Shown one piece after another: positions 12,782 to 24,692 of a stretch of 64,000 nucleotides of DNA. The notes under the pieces were generated by a model. It was not told where the DNA came from and made no database searches. It worked only from the letters and a program-made list of their open reading frames with translations. The stretch comes from Cyanidiococcus yangmingshanensis (taxonomy: Eukaryota; Rhodophyta; Bangiophyceae; Cyanidiales; Cyanidiaceae), in the NCBI GenBank assembly GCA_013995675.1, contig VWRR01000013.1, positions 372,001 to 436,000 of the forward strand, in the 5' to 3' direction. The position numbers and the translations under genes are program-made. Position 1 is the first letter of the stretch, and the number at the start of each line of letters is the position of its first letter.

Positions 12782-13436
12782 ACGCGCCTGTTCGTTGCAT
12801 GCCTCGTACGTGAGTCTGGAGCGTTTGGATTTCGACTCTGCAGAATCACTCTCTCTTGAACAAAATGCAGTTCCGAGACACGATACTGCGGCGGAAGATG
12901 CCGTCGTTACGTCAGCTAGTGGACAGTGTTCTGAATGTACTCGTCGCTCAAAGCGCACCAGCAAAAGGTCACGCTCGCTATAAATGTGCCTAAAGTTTGG
13001 AGTGGTAAAATACAATCTAGCGTTGAACCGTGTCGAAACCAAGGTCGAGCGCTGTCCAATCCAAGGGATCTACTTATCCCCCTGAGAGCGTCAGATCGCG
13101 TACCCTGACCGTCCGGTGTAAATCCTCAAGTTCTTGCCCAGCATCTTGCGACGATGACTTTGATACTCGTTCGTCCAAGAAAAGCGTTGAATGGATCGCG
13201 TATCCTTCATCGGCTCCAGGTTATATGACTGCCCTAGACAACGTTCCGAGCGGGCATGAACCTGGGACTAGGACTCGTCGATTGCGTCGTCCGTCGTATT
13301 CTTTCAATGCATTTATCATCCGACAACCCCCGATGCTCCTACACTCGCTGACGTTCTCACTTGGACCAGAGATGAACAGCATCAAGGAGGACGCGGTGCA
13401 AGCCGTCGGCGCCTCGAGACACAGGCCCTGGCTGAC
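12782..13436. other. Convergent intergenic region after the cyclin gene
   Basis: Short plus-strand frames at 12795-12983 and 13030-13440 are Ser/Arg-rich and match nothing I know. They probably represent 3' untranslated sequence of the cyclin gene. Confidence 0.4.
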
Positions 13437-14150
13437 TTAATGCTGTCGTTGCCAGGAATCGCGCAACAGAAGTGTCTTCTTCGTATCGTACCGTCCTATG
13501 GATCTTTTAGAAGGCGAGAGCGACTTGAACAGAGTGCCCTTTGTCGACGGTGAGCGATGAACGCTCCTCCCGGGACGCGTCTTGGCCAGGGGTACTCGAT
13601 GGCGCTCGTTGGGTAGAGCAGCGTCTCGATCGCTCCCGAACGACTGCGAAGCATGCGACAGCGTCTCACCTCTCAAGGACAGTTCATCCACAGGTGCAGC
13701 TGGCCATGAAGAGATCGGTTGGGTTGTTGTGTGGACCATTTCGCCAGTTGCTTGACTAGAGGGCGACTGCGTGACGAGGGGTTGCAACGGTGCCCGTGTG
13801 CCGTAACAGCGACGTGCCGTGCTGTACGCACTCAAACTCAAGTCCTCCGCCATGACGCTGTGCTCGCAGTCCAACATCACAACTATTGATGTTTCCGCCG
13901 TGTGCCCTGCTGCTGGTTCGCGCACAGCACGTTTCTGGTGCACAACAGACGCAGACGAGAGCAGCTGCTGGACAGGAGGCGGCTCTGCTGCCACCTCTTG
14001 CTGGTCTTGTTGTTTGCGTTGCATAAAACGTAGTCCTCGAAGCCGTAAAGACACTCCACGTCGTTCTTCATCTTCTCCTAATACAGGCATACGGGTCCAA
14101 AATTCGTCCGAGAAGCGCGATGAAACACCGAAACCCCAGTGGGAAAACAT
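13437..14150 (-). CDS. Hypothetical protein with an MPP6-like RFMQR motif
   Basis: A 237-residue open frame without breaks. Its N-terminus contains SLRLRGLRFMQRKQQ, reminiscent of the LxxMKFMQR signature at the start of M-phase phosphoprotein 6 (an exosome cofactor in the nucleus), but the rest (Ser/Thr/Pro-rich, ending DTKKTLLLRDSWQRQH) is not obviously related. The ATG at 14150 lies 152 bp from the divergent kinase gene, so the two may share a promoter. The motif match is short and the assignment is only a hint. Confidence 0.45.
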   Translation of the reverse strand: MFSHWGFGVSSRFSDEFWTRMPVLGEDEERRGVSLRLRGLRFMQRKQQDQQEVAAEPPPVQQLLSSASVVHQKRAVREPAAGHTAETSIVVMLDCEHSVMAEDLSLSAYSTARRCYGTRAPLQPLVTQSPSSQATGEMVHTTTQPISSWPAAPVDELSLRGETLSHASQSFGSDRDAALPNERHRVPLAKTRPGRSVHRSPSTKGTLFKSLSPSKRSIGRYDTKKTLLLRDSWQRQH

Positions 14151-14302
14151 TTCATGATGGGCTTGGCGGTCGCCGCCTGGAGGAAACAGATGGGGCTTTT
14201 CGTCGTTGTGTCTACCAGTCCATGTTCTAGACTGGTGAGTCTGCTTCAGTCGGTATTTACAGATAAGAGCCCTAAGCCTCTTGTAGTAGACGAGCGCTCT
14301 TC

Positions 14303-15649
14303 ATGCCAGGTGCTGGAGGACGCAGTCTGCTCGCCAAACTGGGTACAGTGTTCCTACGACCCAAACCGTGGGGCTTGACGCCAGCGCCTTGGTGGCCACT
14401 TTCGGCTCGGTTGAGTTCGAGCCCCGAGGACCCGATTCATTCAAGCTGGCTTGTCGGTGGTTGCCCACCTAGTCAACCAGATGTGGCGTACACGCCGCTA
14501 GAGGCGAAACCGCTGCCTCACGGTGTTCCGAAGAGTCGAGAGGAAGCGCTCGGCCTAATCGCCCGCTATGCTCGACGCAGTGCAACGCCGGTCTCTCTGC
14601 GACAGCTTCTAGAGTTTGGCCGGCGGCCGACGCCAAAAAAACTCTTATTGGCAGCGCAGCTGATGCACCGTGAACTGGCCATTCGACTGGCACATCGCGT
14701 GGTGGAGCTGCAGGCGCTCCCGTACGGCCTCTCGGCGATGCGCAGCGTACGGCGAGTTCGGGAGCTGTACGAAAACTCTTTCGCAGACATTGTCATGTAT
14801 CCGCGTCCTGAAAAGGAAGGCGAAGAGGAGCGCCGTTTCACAGAGCTACTGCGACGTATTCGGGATCGTCATGCGGATGTTGTGCGACAGATCGCTTGCG
14901 GGGTGCTCGAACTGAAACAATCCTGTGGCATGGGCGCAGACGACATCCATATCAGCTCTTTCTTAGATCGATTTTACACTTCGCGTATTGGTATTCGGGT
15001 TCTAATTTCACAACAAGTGAGCATGTCTCTGGAACGTGCACGACAAGGCTATGTGGGCATTATCCATATTCGCTGTCGACCAGCGCATGTCGCCGCAGAC
15101 GCTGCGGACGCTGCTCGGGCACTGGCCTATCGACACTATGGCGAGGAGCCGCCAGAGGTCGTCATTTTAGGGAAGACGGACCTCGAGTTTCCATACATTG
15201 AAGGGCATTTGTACCACGTGTCTTATTTGAGCTGCTGAAGAACTCGATTCGAGGCCACCATGGAACACCACCTGGGACGTGATGTGTATCCGCCGATCAA
15301 GGTGATTATCGCGGATGGCCAAGAGGATGTGACGTTGAAGATCGCCGATGAAGGCGGCGGGATTTCTCGTTCAAGCCTGCCAAAGATATGGACGTATATG
15401 TTTACGACAGCGACAGTGCCACCAGATGCCCTGATCCAGGACGAATACGTTACCGCTACCGGTGGTGGTGACCATGCTCGCGCTGCAGTGATGGATCCAC
15501 TCGCTGGTTTCGGATACGGTTTGCCGCTCTCACGACTATACGCTCGTTATTTCGGCGGTGAATTGAGTATTGCATCCATGGAAGGTTTCGGTACGGACGC
15601 CTATGTACATCTAGCGAAGCTGGGCAATCGTCTCGAGGCAGTGGTCTAA
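14303..15649 (+). CDS. Mitochondrial branched-chain/pyruvate dehydrogenase kinase (PDK family)
   Basis: A GHKL-fold protein kinase that phosphorylates the E1 subunit of a mitochondrial 2-oxoacid dehydrogenase. The leader is basic and Ser/Leu-rich (MPGAGGRSLLAKLG) as for mitochondrial import. The helical regulatory domain contains SFLDRFYTSRIGIRVLISQQ, and the ATP site shows the N-box region LFELLKNS (about 15222), the G1 box DEGGGIS (about 15349) and the G2 box GFGYGLPLSRLYARYFGG (about 15507), then SMEGFGTDAYVHL. The frame leaves and returns between about 15215 and 15250: one base appears missing before TTATTTGAG and one extra in CGAGGCC, restoring the same frame. PDK and BCKDK cannot be separated by eye. 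Confidence 0.88.
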
Positions 15650-16243
15650 GTGCACGCACAACCAGCCTCGAAACGAGAGAATGTTCAGAGCATGGATGAG
15701 CATCGTTCTCCTTGAAGGCGATCCCTTTCTTTTCTTGCGATGTGCGGATCACCTGCTCCATAAATGTTTCCCCAGACCAACAAAGAGAAGAAGAACATGG
15801 GATGATTGGATACGTGGTCGATGCTCGATCCGACCAAGGATGGAGGCGATGGCTCTCAACTCGATGGTGGATATTCTGTTTTCGGGACCATGTGTCGAAC
15901 GGTGTTTCGATACGTCTCGACGTTCATCGATGGTCGAGTAACGTCTCTGTCGATATGTCGGCTTTCACCAGACTCGTTGATGGCAATCGTTGAGTTTTTT
16001 CAGAGAACGCATTGTACACAACGAGATTCGTCGTAATTCCCCTACCCGCGGGTGCCACCTTTGCGGTCCTCAAGCTGTTCATAGAGCAGAATGTCTGCGA
16101 GGCGCATGCGCTCTGGCTCAATACCGGTCGACAAGACATTCACGAACGAATGCTTCATGAGATCGCATTTCGTTCTACTCGGTCGGGTTCCTCGAGCAGG
16201 TTTTTTACGCGAGTCTCCGGCAAGAATCTTACTCTACCCGAGA
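15650..16243. other. Convergent intergenic region between the PDK-type kinase and RPB1
   Basis: Both neighbouring genes end here. Only short chance frames are present. Confidence 0.5.
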
Positions 16244-19200
16244 CTATTTGCTTTTGGGAGAATATACAGGTGATGAGGGAGAGAACGCAGGTGACGATGG
16301 CGAATACGCCACATTCGGTGACGAGGGCGAGTATGCCACTGGCGATGAAGGCGAATACGCCACATTCGGTGACGAGGGCGAGTATGCCACAGGCGATGAA
16401 GGCGAATACGCCACATTCGGTGACGAGGGCGAGTATGCCACAGGCGATGAAGGCGAATACGCCACATTCGGTGACGAGGGCGAGTATGCCACTGGCGATG
16501 AAGGCGAATACGCCACATTCGGTGACGAGGGCGAGTATGCCACTGGCGATGAGGGCGAATACGCCACATTCGGTGACGAGGGCGAGTATGCAGGACTCGT
16601 TGGTGAATACGCAGGACTCGTCGGCGAATACGCTGGGCTTGATGGTGAGACCAAGCGCGGGCTCGTAGGTGAGTAGGCCGGGCTAGATGGCGAAAACGTT
16701 CCGGCGACTCCATCGATTGCCCCGATTGCAGGACTCGGTGCCCAAGCTGGACTCGTACCGCCCGCTATGAGCGTCGCATAGGGTGTTGCGCTAACTGCCC
16801 CGTATCCGGTAAGCTCCTTTCCAGATTCGCCCGAGCCGTGAACACTCCATGCCGGACTGAATCCAACAGCTGGGGAAAACGCCCCATATGGACTCGCCAT
16901 CGCGACACCGAGACTAGGTGTCCAAGGAGCAGCGCCTCCATCGCTCGAGAGCGCTGGCGTCGCCCCTGGTGTATACGCTGGTGTCCATGCGTCTGCGTCC
17001 GGCGACATACCACCAGCCATCATCGAAGCCGTAGTTACATTCCCCATGACCGAAATATCCGCCGCCGTTTGACTCAGAAGCGTTTCATCGAGGCTCAAGG
17101 AAAAGGCTCCGGTGCCGACAGCAGCCCGTTGACCAAGAATGACTGCCTGTGATACGCCTTCACATTGATCGCGTATACCAAAGGTTGCTGCAGTGGCCAA
17201 AACCTCCACAGTCTCTTCAAAGGTGCAACGCATCAAAGGGCCGGTCTCAAGTCGATTGATGCCAAATCGTGAAATCGGAATGATATACCCGCGGCAAGTC
17301 ATGACTTCTGCCAGCAGCGCCAGGTGTCGATAACCCACGCTGGATCCGTCGAAACTCAACACAGCATACATCTCATTGTAGAGTGCTTGACGAGCCGCCT
17401 CGATGCCGAGCACTTCCAAGACCTCGGTGACCTCATTCGAAATGGTTCGTCGAGAGTCCACATCCGGATGCGACAGCACCGCCAATAGTGCTGTCCCTTC
17501 AGTGTCGAGAACCCATTCTGGATTGCTCACAAAAGAGCCCAACTGCGGATCAAACTCCATACGCTGCGTCTGACGCATAAAGACTTTTCGAATCCCAGCC
17601 ATACCCTTCAGCTGCATATCTTCGAGTAACGCCAATTCGATTCGCTTCAAAAACACGTCATCTTGTTCATCAAGGGCGCTCGCCTCCTGGTCTCCAAGAT
17701 CCCTCATTCCATTCAGGCCAACACTGGTGAGCGTGCCGCTCATGTCGCCCGGTCCCAGCAAGTTGAGCGAATCGTCGGCGTGAATACCATCGACAAGGCC
17801 AGCCATGCCTAGAGCGCCTTTCTCGTACTCGTCACCAGCCATGCGAATATGCATGACCAGCTTTTCCGCGTTGTCATCTGAGTAGACCACAGAGAGATCA
17901 CCGCCAAACTCGGCACGCAGCTTGCGGGCGACATCACTGAGTCGCAAACGTTTGTCGATCATCATTTCCGTGCTCAGGACAATACGCAGCAGCCAAGGAG
18001 ACAGGACGCTCGGGCCGATCCATCTCATCGGGCAGGTCAAAATAGTCGCGAACCCATTCTCGATCCTCCTCGATGACCGTATTTGCCGGGTCCGGATCGA
18101 AAAAGATCGCACTACTCTCAACAACATCCCGTAGTCGACATTGCTCCAGTTCACTCTGCACGATATTCGCCAGCTCCTTGTCCTTACCGTTCTTCAAATA
18201 GACAGTTACAGAGGGGGTCTTGGCCTGTTTGGCCACATTGATAAGCTCCTTGAGACGCGGCACACCGAGGGTGACATTTTTCGCCGATACTCCGGCAAAG
18301 TGGAACGTGTTCAACGTCATCTGCGTCGCTGGCTCGCCTAGTGATTGGGCGGCGACCGCCCCAACCATCTCGCCCGGAGTCGCTCGTGCTCGCACAAAGC
18401 GCGTCTCGATCTCCCCAAGAAGCCAAGTGAGTGCTTTGCTGTGGAGACGATGAACCTGGAGAACTCGTTTGGTCGCCAGCTCCGCGCGAACATGCGCGGA
18501 AAACAGCAGTGTGGCATTTCGTTGGGCCTCTTGCGAAAGCTCATCATCTCCAAGGACGACAATACATCGAGCCAAAAGCGCTCTAACGCCTTCGATAACC
18601 TGCCGCGGATGCAGATCACTCAACCCGTCGCTCTGAATACCAAAAATGGATTTGCAGTTCACGATCAAACGTTGTACGTTAACCATAAGCGGCCACTTGT
18701 TCTCTCCTGTAGGGAAGATTGCAAAGAGCTGCTCTCGATCAGCGAGCAGTTGCTGATACTCCTCCTCGAGTTCGATGCCGATTTCCGGATCCGTACGCAC
18801 CGTATCAATCACGTCCGGTTCTAGGTAGCCGACGCCAAAACCACGATCGTAGACATCGAGACGGAAAATCGATTCCATTTCCTGATTACTCGCTCGGACC
18901 AGTCGCAGTTCTTGGACCTCCAACATGGAGCCCTCGGCTGAGTCGTCACCGTAGAGGAACTGCAAGACATCGCCAAGCGAGTTCCGAACCGTGCCATCAT
19001 ATTCGACGCGAATATCTTCCATCGCTTTCATGAGCCGCCTTTGGATGTAGCCTGTCTCAGCGGTTTTGACCGCAGTATCGATGAGACCCTCACGGCCGCC
19101 CATGGCGTGGAAGAAGACCTCCTCCGGCGTTAGTCCTCGGAGATAAGAGTTCTCTACAAAACCACGCGCCTCTGGGGACAAATCATCGACAACAAAATGA

Positions 19201-21634
19201 GGTAGCGTCCGTCGCCGGAAGCCATACGGGATGCGCTTACCCTCTACATTCTGTTGTCCTACACAAGCAACGATTTGCGATACATTGATGAATGAGCCCT
19301 TGCTTCCGGCAGAAACCATGCGTTTGATATTGTTGCTTGGCAGCAGACTCTCCTGAGCAAAACCGCCCGCCTTATCACGAGCACTGTTCAAGACTCGATT
19401 CACACAGGCTTCGAAAGATTCCAGCATGGTCTTGCCCGGCTGCCGTTCGAGCCGTCCCTCTTGGGCAAGGCGGATGAGTTGTCGCACTTCGTCTTTCGCC
19501 TCCTGTATGGTTCGATTGATCGCTGCCATGGTGTTTGCATCTGCAATGCAGTCGCCGATGCCAATGCTCATTCCGTTCTGCATGAGCCAGTAGTTGATGA
19601 GTAACTGAATGTCGGAGATGAGCTGGCTCGTTCGCTCGGGACCGGCCTCCTTCCAGGTCACGTGAATCAGCGAGCCAGCACTAGACCCTACGGTCCGCTT
19701 ATCGACCGTGCCGGTGACAAGTTCACCATTCTGAATGAGAACTCGTGTGTCACTGGGCGTCATGATCGTTCGTTCATGGTCCGGGTGGCCATTCGAAAAG
19801 CGCTCCAGGTTCACGCCGTCTGGAAGCAACAGCGAAAAGATCTGCTTTCCCGTCCACAGCGGATGCGGTTTCAGAATCGCTGGCGCTGGTATGCGCCCAT
19901 CAAAGTGTGGCAGATGCAGCAAAAGATTGAAGACCGTGTCCTCGTCGAGAAAATTATCTCTCAGAGTAAACAGCATGCAGCCCAACAATGAATCCTGTAC
20001 GATGCCCATCACAGGACGGTTCGCTTGCGGCGAGACAATATTCTTTGGAACTGCCATCAGTTCTTGAATCTCCGCGCGCACCTCTTCAGACTGCGGGACA
20101 TGCAGATTCATTTCGTCGCCATCAAAATCGGCGTTGTACGGGCTTGTCGCACTCAGGTTCATGCGAAATGTCGAATAAGGCAGCACCCGCACTCGATGTC
20201 CCATAATAGACATTCGATGCAGGGACGGTTGCCGATTAAAGAGCACCAAGTCTCCGTTCAGCAGATGCCGCTCCACAACGCATCCCGGTTCTAGCATAAT
20301 GTCTGCAGAACGACGCACAAATTGCAGCGCAATGCGTTTGCTGTCATTGCGAATCACGAACAGTGCTCCGGGATACGCGTTTGGTCCATTCCGAACAGCT
20401 GTCCAGAGCCGATCAATATTAAAGGGTGTGACAACCTCTGGGTAGGTCAGGGTCATGGCCACAGATCGAGGTACCCCGACCTCGTCGAGTGCCAACTGCG
20501 GATCTGCGGTGATGACTGTTCGGGCAGAAAAGTTCACGCGTTTGCCCATGAGGTTATTGCGAACGCGTCCCTCTTTGCCTTTGAGTCGTTGAGCGATCGA
20601 TTTAAGCGGTCGCCCGCTCTTGAGCGTCGCCCGGGCATACCAGGCAGATCATTGTTCATGAGCGTTGCGACATGAAACTGCAAAAGCACAAGCTGCTCCC
20701 TGATGACGTGGGCTGGTGCGCCCTCGGCCTCTAGTCGTCGGAGCGCATTGTTTGCTTTGATGATATCCCCTAGTTTGAAGGTCAAGTCGTCCTCGCCGCG
20801 CGATACTGCATCCATCTGGATTGAGGGTCGCACATGCGGCGGGGGAACCGGCAAAACGCCTAGAATCATCCAGTCGGGACGAGCGAATCGTGGATGAAAA
20901 CCCAAAAATTCTATGTCTTCATCACGGATATGACGAAGAATCTGCTGAACGCGCTCTGCGCTCAGCTCCTGTTTCCGCTCCGCAGCGAACGCCTCTGCGT
21001 CAGGAAACTCCGCCATAATCCGAATTCCATCTCGACTAATCTTCGGCTGGAGGTTTCCGCAACCCTCCCGAGGTTTCGGCAAGCTCTGTTTTGCAGCCAG
21101 CAGTGCCGCTGGAGCCAACAAATCATCGTCAGTGCCGTCACCACCGCCGCCGCACACTCTCGTTCCGTTACAAAGTTGGAACACGGCCTGAAAACGCTTC
21201 ACAGGATCCCTAATCTTTGCTACGCGCTGCATGCGTGTGTCCGAGCGATCCACAAGCAACCGCGAGCAGTAGAAGCAGACACAGCGAAGCGTCTTCAGCA
21301 CTGTCCCGATCATGAGGATGTTAAAAACCGGCTTGACCAGCTCGATGTGACCAAAGTGACCCGGGCAATCGATCGACGACCCTTCACAAGTGGCACAAGG
21401 AAAGTTCCGATCGATTGCTCCCAGTCGAGGATCCATGACCCCACCGGCTTTTGGCACGCCGCGCTCGAACGCCACGTCATACTCCACCCGCACAACCGAG
21501 AAGCGACGCGTCTCGTCCGGGGAAAGCACCCCAAACTGAACGGCCCCCACGGCCTTTCGCTCCGCGGAAGAGAACGTCTGCAGGTCAAAGTCCATTGCGT
21601 TGAACGTGCTCAGTCTGCGGATAGAGAGAGACAC
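16244..21634 (-). CDS. RPB1: RNA polymerase II largest subunit RPB1 with a repeat-bearing CTD
   Basis: RPB1 is the catalytic subunit of nuclear RNA polymerase II. The N-terminal clamp has FGVLSPDETRRFSV and the zinc site CATC...CPGHFGHIELVKPVF. The active-site loop NADFDGDEMNLHVPQS supplies the three metal-binding Asp residues. Bridge-helix/trigger-loop regions follow (MGGREGLIDTAVKTAETGYIQRRL, then GEPATQMTLNTFHFAG), and the C-terminal tail is built of SPSSP repeats ending YSPKSK. Start candidates are ATGs at 21634 and 21595. The frame shifts near 20635 (apparently one base lost before the KSGRPLKSI region) and near 18012-18014 (one extra C), but conserved sequence continues directly, so I treat these as sequence errors. 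RPB1 diverges from POP7. Confidence 0.97.
16299..16585. repeat. 51-bp coding minisatellite in the RPB1 CTD
   Basis: A 51-bp unit repeated more than five times in nearly identical form encodes alternating YSPSSPNVA and YSPSSPVA (17 residues per unit). Six NVA-type and five VA-type repeats are present. Because the unit is a multiple of three, the other five frames are also open, which produces misleading long frames on the plus strand. Confidence 0.95.
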
Positions 21635-22276
21635 TGTTCAGACGCGACCGCAGCAGGAGCGGCGACCCGCCAAGAGCGACAACCAACGTACTGACGAATG
21701 CCGAGCCAAGGCGTGCGCAAGGGCGCCGGCGCCAAGCCATGGGGCGCCTCGACGACGACGGCGGCGGCCGATGGCGCGCGTCTGCTGCCTCAGAACCTGC
21801 GGGAGTTGCGTTCCCTGCTCAGTTACTGAGATGGTATCCTTCCCGGTACACCTGTATCTGGATACGGGCACGGAATTTGCGTGATACGCGGTGCTGGTTG
21901 CGTTCCCTGTGGCAGCATGGGTGTCCTACGTCCCTGCCAGTGTTGGTCGGCGACATCGCCTCGTGGCGGCAAGACAGCGGCCAGGGGTCTGCGTTTGCGA
22001 TGATGGACAAGAATGATCTTTTATGGACATAAATGATACTGATCTGAAATGGGATATGATTGGAAATCTAGGGATTTTCTGGACTGGTGCGACAAGGCGG
22101 ACGGTCTTCCGTTCATTCAGCGGGTGCTGGCAACGGGTACGCGGAATCGCTGCCGGTGCAGGCAATGGACGCGAGTCCATGCTCGTTCTCTTCTCCACCG
22201 CGATATTTCTCGGTCAGTGGGCTGCAAACCCGTGACGTTGTTGATCACCTCTAGATGATAACGCAAGTGTTTCGTT
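21635..22276. other. Divergent promoter region of RPB1 and POP7
   Basis: About 640 bp between two divergent genes. Short frames on both strands lack recognisable domains. The GC-rich half lies next to RPB1 and the AT-richer half next to POP7. Confidence 0.5.
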
Positions 22277-22855
22277 ATGACTCGAGGTTCGAAACGGAAG
22301 CACGGGCCTGATGAAAGCGCTGGAGGAGCAACCAAGCAGCGACGAGGCAGGGACGAGCGTGCTGCGCCGAGTACACGTGCTGCTCGGCGGTCGTTCGTTG
22401 TACAACCGTTTTCGTCAACGTTGAGGCAAGTGCGTGGCGGTCTGAATAGGGACGAACCGGTGGTGGAGAGTGCTGAGCTTCGGGATCAAGCTTTGTACCG
22501 GTTTCGCTCGCCACCTATTGGGCGTACGCGGACTGGGCCAAATGAGCTCTTTTTGAGTGGCGGCTGTCGTTTTGTGGGTATTTTGGAGAGAGCACGACGC
22601 CTTCTTTTCGACGTGCAGCATGAAAAGATCATATTGCACGCAGTAGGCAGGGCTATGGAGCGGGCGATACGGGCCAGTTTGGTGTTGATAGATCGCTACG
22701 AAGGTTGGCTTACCTGCTCTGTGTACACGAGTTCTGTGCCGATAGTTGACGAATATGAGCCACAACGACCAGGCTTGCCATGGATCCGACAGACGCGGAT
22801 CCAGAGCGCCATCCACATTCACCTGATCAGGACGAAGAAGCTGCCGGCGGTGTAA
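22277..22855 (+). CDS. POP7: RNase P/MRP protein subunit POP7 (Rpp20), Alba family
   Basis: Component of nuclear RNase P and RNase MRP, which mature tRNA and rRNA precursors; it normally pairs with POP6/Rpp25 to bind the RNA P3 domain. After a basic, disordered 90-residue N-terminus (KRKHG...KQRRGRDERA) the Alba fold is clear: ELFLSGGCRFVGILERARRLL, EKIILHAVGRAMERAIRASLVL, then CSVYTSSVPIVDEYEP and TRIQSAIHIHLIRTKK. The DExEP and R-x-x-SAIHIxL signatures fit Rpp20 better than Rpp25. The protein is 192 residues, slightly longer than human Rpp20 because of the N-terminal arm. The frame is intact. Confidence 0.85.
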   Translation: MTRGSKRKHGPDESAGGATKQRRGRDERAAPSTRAARRSFVVQPFSSTLRQVRGGLNRDEPVVESAELRDQALYRFRSPPIGRTRTGPNELFLSGGCRFVGILERARRLLFDVQHEKIILHAVGRAMERAIRASLVLIDRYEGWLTCSVYTSSVPIVDEYEPQRPGLPWIRQTRIQSAIHIHLIRTKKLPAV

Positions 22856-23897
22856 CCTAGCGCATGACCGTGCTGGTTCGAGCGCCAGTGTGTGCAGCTC
22901 ATGAAAACGATTTCGCCGCTGCTGGACGCTTGATAGACCAAGGGAGCAGAGAAGGACTCTAGGAAGCGACTCGTTGGAGATGACCACCACGGTGATCGTT
23001 CGTCTTGACGCTCTGCACGACGCGTGGCGAACGCGCTCAATGGACCTTTACTGGGAGCGCAGTCCGTATCCAGAGTCGAATGACCGCCAGAGGAAGGCAC
23101 TTTGATTTTTGCCGAACGGTTCACGTTTACGATTTGGAGCTTCATTCTGAAAGAACAGGTTGGATGAAGCAGAGCGACATTGATGCCGTTCGTTTCGATG
23201 CATTCGCGCACGGAATATGTCCCGAACATCTCTCAATGGTGCTGTTTTCCCTTCCGAGTCCTTCGCCTCGTATCAAGAGGACAGCTCACATCGAGCCTCT
23301 GGTATTGTAGGTCGTTCGTATGCCGACGAAAACGTGCGCTACAGCATCAGGTTCGAGACTGCAGATCTGGGAACGGTTCATATCGTTGTATAACCGTACG
23401 AGATGAACCTCTCTCGTTGGAAGCGACGGCATCCTGTTCGTTGCATAAAAAGATGCCAATGTCGTGTTGATATCTTAATTCACGGGCTGCACCGCGTTAG
23501 CAACCCCGCAACTGCCCCGCAGAATGCTCGTGAACGAGAACCATACGCAGACGCAGTGTGTGCGCTGCCGCTCCAACGTGCTGCCAGCGCTCGTGACATA
23601 TGCACCATCTACTGAAGAAGCGAGGCGGCTACCTCTCGACAACAGTCTTTGGAAAGCAGTTCCATTGTGCTCGAACACGCTGCCGTCTCCGAGGCCGAAC
23701 GTTGACAACCGGTCATCTCGGGATATGTCGTACACGATCGGGATGTCCTGGCGCTGCCACCGGTGATCCATGAATGCACCGGTGTCTACTTGATTGTGCA
23801 GCGCAACGACGTCCCGACTGATCACGAAATCGCTACGATGACTTTTCGCAAATGCATATTTTTGTTGGTCGTGGCCTACTCGTGGGGAATAGAGCCT
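22856..23897. other. Convergent intergenic region
   Basis: About 1 kb between the ends of POP7 and the RWDD1-like gene. Open frames up to 136 codons on either strand look non-coding. No RNA gene recognised. Confidence 0.5.
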
Positions 23898-24692
23898 TCA
23901 GGATAAGAAAAGACTCGCGTCAACTTGTTCCGCAAGTTGCCTTTCACCATCAAGCGACGCTACTTGTGCCCTATCTTCGGATTCCTCCTGCGCGTCTAGA
24001 TCGTCAACGAATATCTCTTGGTGCATAGTGAACAGTTCTCGACCAGTTGGTTTCAGCCGAAAACCTCGTGAGCCTATTCTGGTTTCTGGTTCGAGTTCCA
24101 AGCCTTCGTTCGAGTCCATGATCCCTTGCTCTACGAGAAATCGGTCGAATTCCTTTTTCCACGCAGCAAAAGTCTCTGGGGTAACTGGGGTGCCCAGTGC
24201 TCGCTCGATGGTGGCATGCTCGGACGTTTCATGCTCAACGAATTGTGTGAAGGTTTCGGCCTTGGTTTCGAATCTGTCGTCGGTTGCTGTGGGTCTGCGA
24301 GAACAGCCAGCATCCGCCAGCGAGTTCGAGGCCCAGTCGGTCTCAGCGACGGAAGTACGCCCTGCGTTGGTGTCGATCCAGTCCTGTGCAGCGGTGTAGA
24401 GCGCGTAAATGCTCGGGGAACCGAGGTTCTCCTCTGCCACGTGTCGTAGGTATTCTTCCAGCGCACGGACTTGTTTAGAAGAAAGACCCTCGACACTTGT
24501 TACCTTCAGATGAGGAACGCTTGTTTGAGGATAACCGTCACCGACAAGAAACGTGAGCAGGAGACCTACTCGATCGCGTCGCAAGCGCAAGCTCCAGTGA
24601 AACCGCTGATCGGCTGACTCCTCCACAGTAAAATCACTGCCAAATATGGCTTCGAGCGCAGCTGCTTCCAGCGCCAGCTCTTCCGCGGTCAT
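23898..24692 (-). CDS. RWD-domain protein, RWDD1/Gir2 (DFRP2) type
   Basis: Members of this family (Gir2 in yeast, RWDD1/DFRP2 in animals) stabilise the translational GTPase DRG2/Rbg2 and bind GCN1 through the RWD domain, in the cytosol. The 264-residue protein begins with an RWD domain (ELALEAAALEAIFGSDFTV, YPQTSVPHLKV, LEEYLRHVAEENLGSPSIYALYTAAQDWI). The DRG-binding region follows (GTPVTPETFAAWKKEFDRF, then PTGRELFTMHQEIF), and the family-typical acidic end contains VDASLF. The frame is intact and the first ATG gives the expected N-terminus. Confidence 0.85.
   Translation of the reverse strand: MTAEELALEAAALEAIFGSDFTVEESADQRFHWSLRLRRDRVGLLLTFLVGDGYPQTSVPHLKVTSVEGLSSKQVRALEEYLRHVAEENLGSPSIYALYTAAQDWIDTNAGRTSVAETDWASNSLADAGCSRRPTATDDRFETKAETFTQFVEHETSEHATIERALGTPVTPETFAAWKKEFDRFLVEQGIMDSNEGLELEPETRIGSRGFRLKPTGRELFTMHQEIFVDDLDAQEESEDRAQVASLDGERQLAEQVDASLFLS

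Noticed and set aside
16248-16676. Long plus-strand open frame of GEYATFGDE repeats opposite the RPB1 tail
   Set aside because: It is the mirror of a 51-bp coding repeat; any repeat divisible by three keeps all frames open. The minus strand encodes the conserved CTD.
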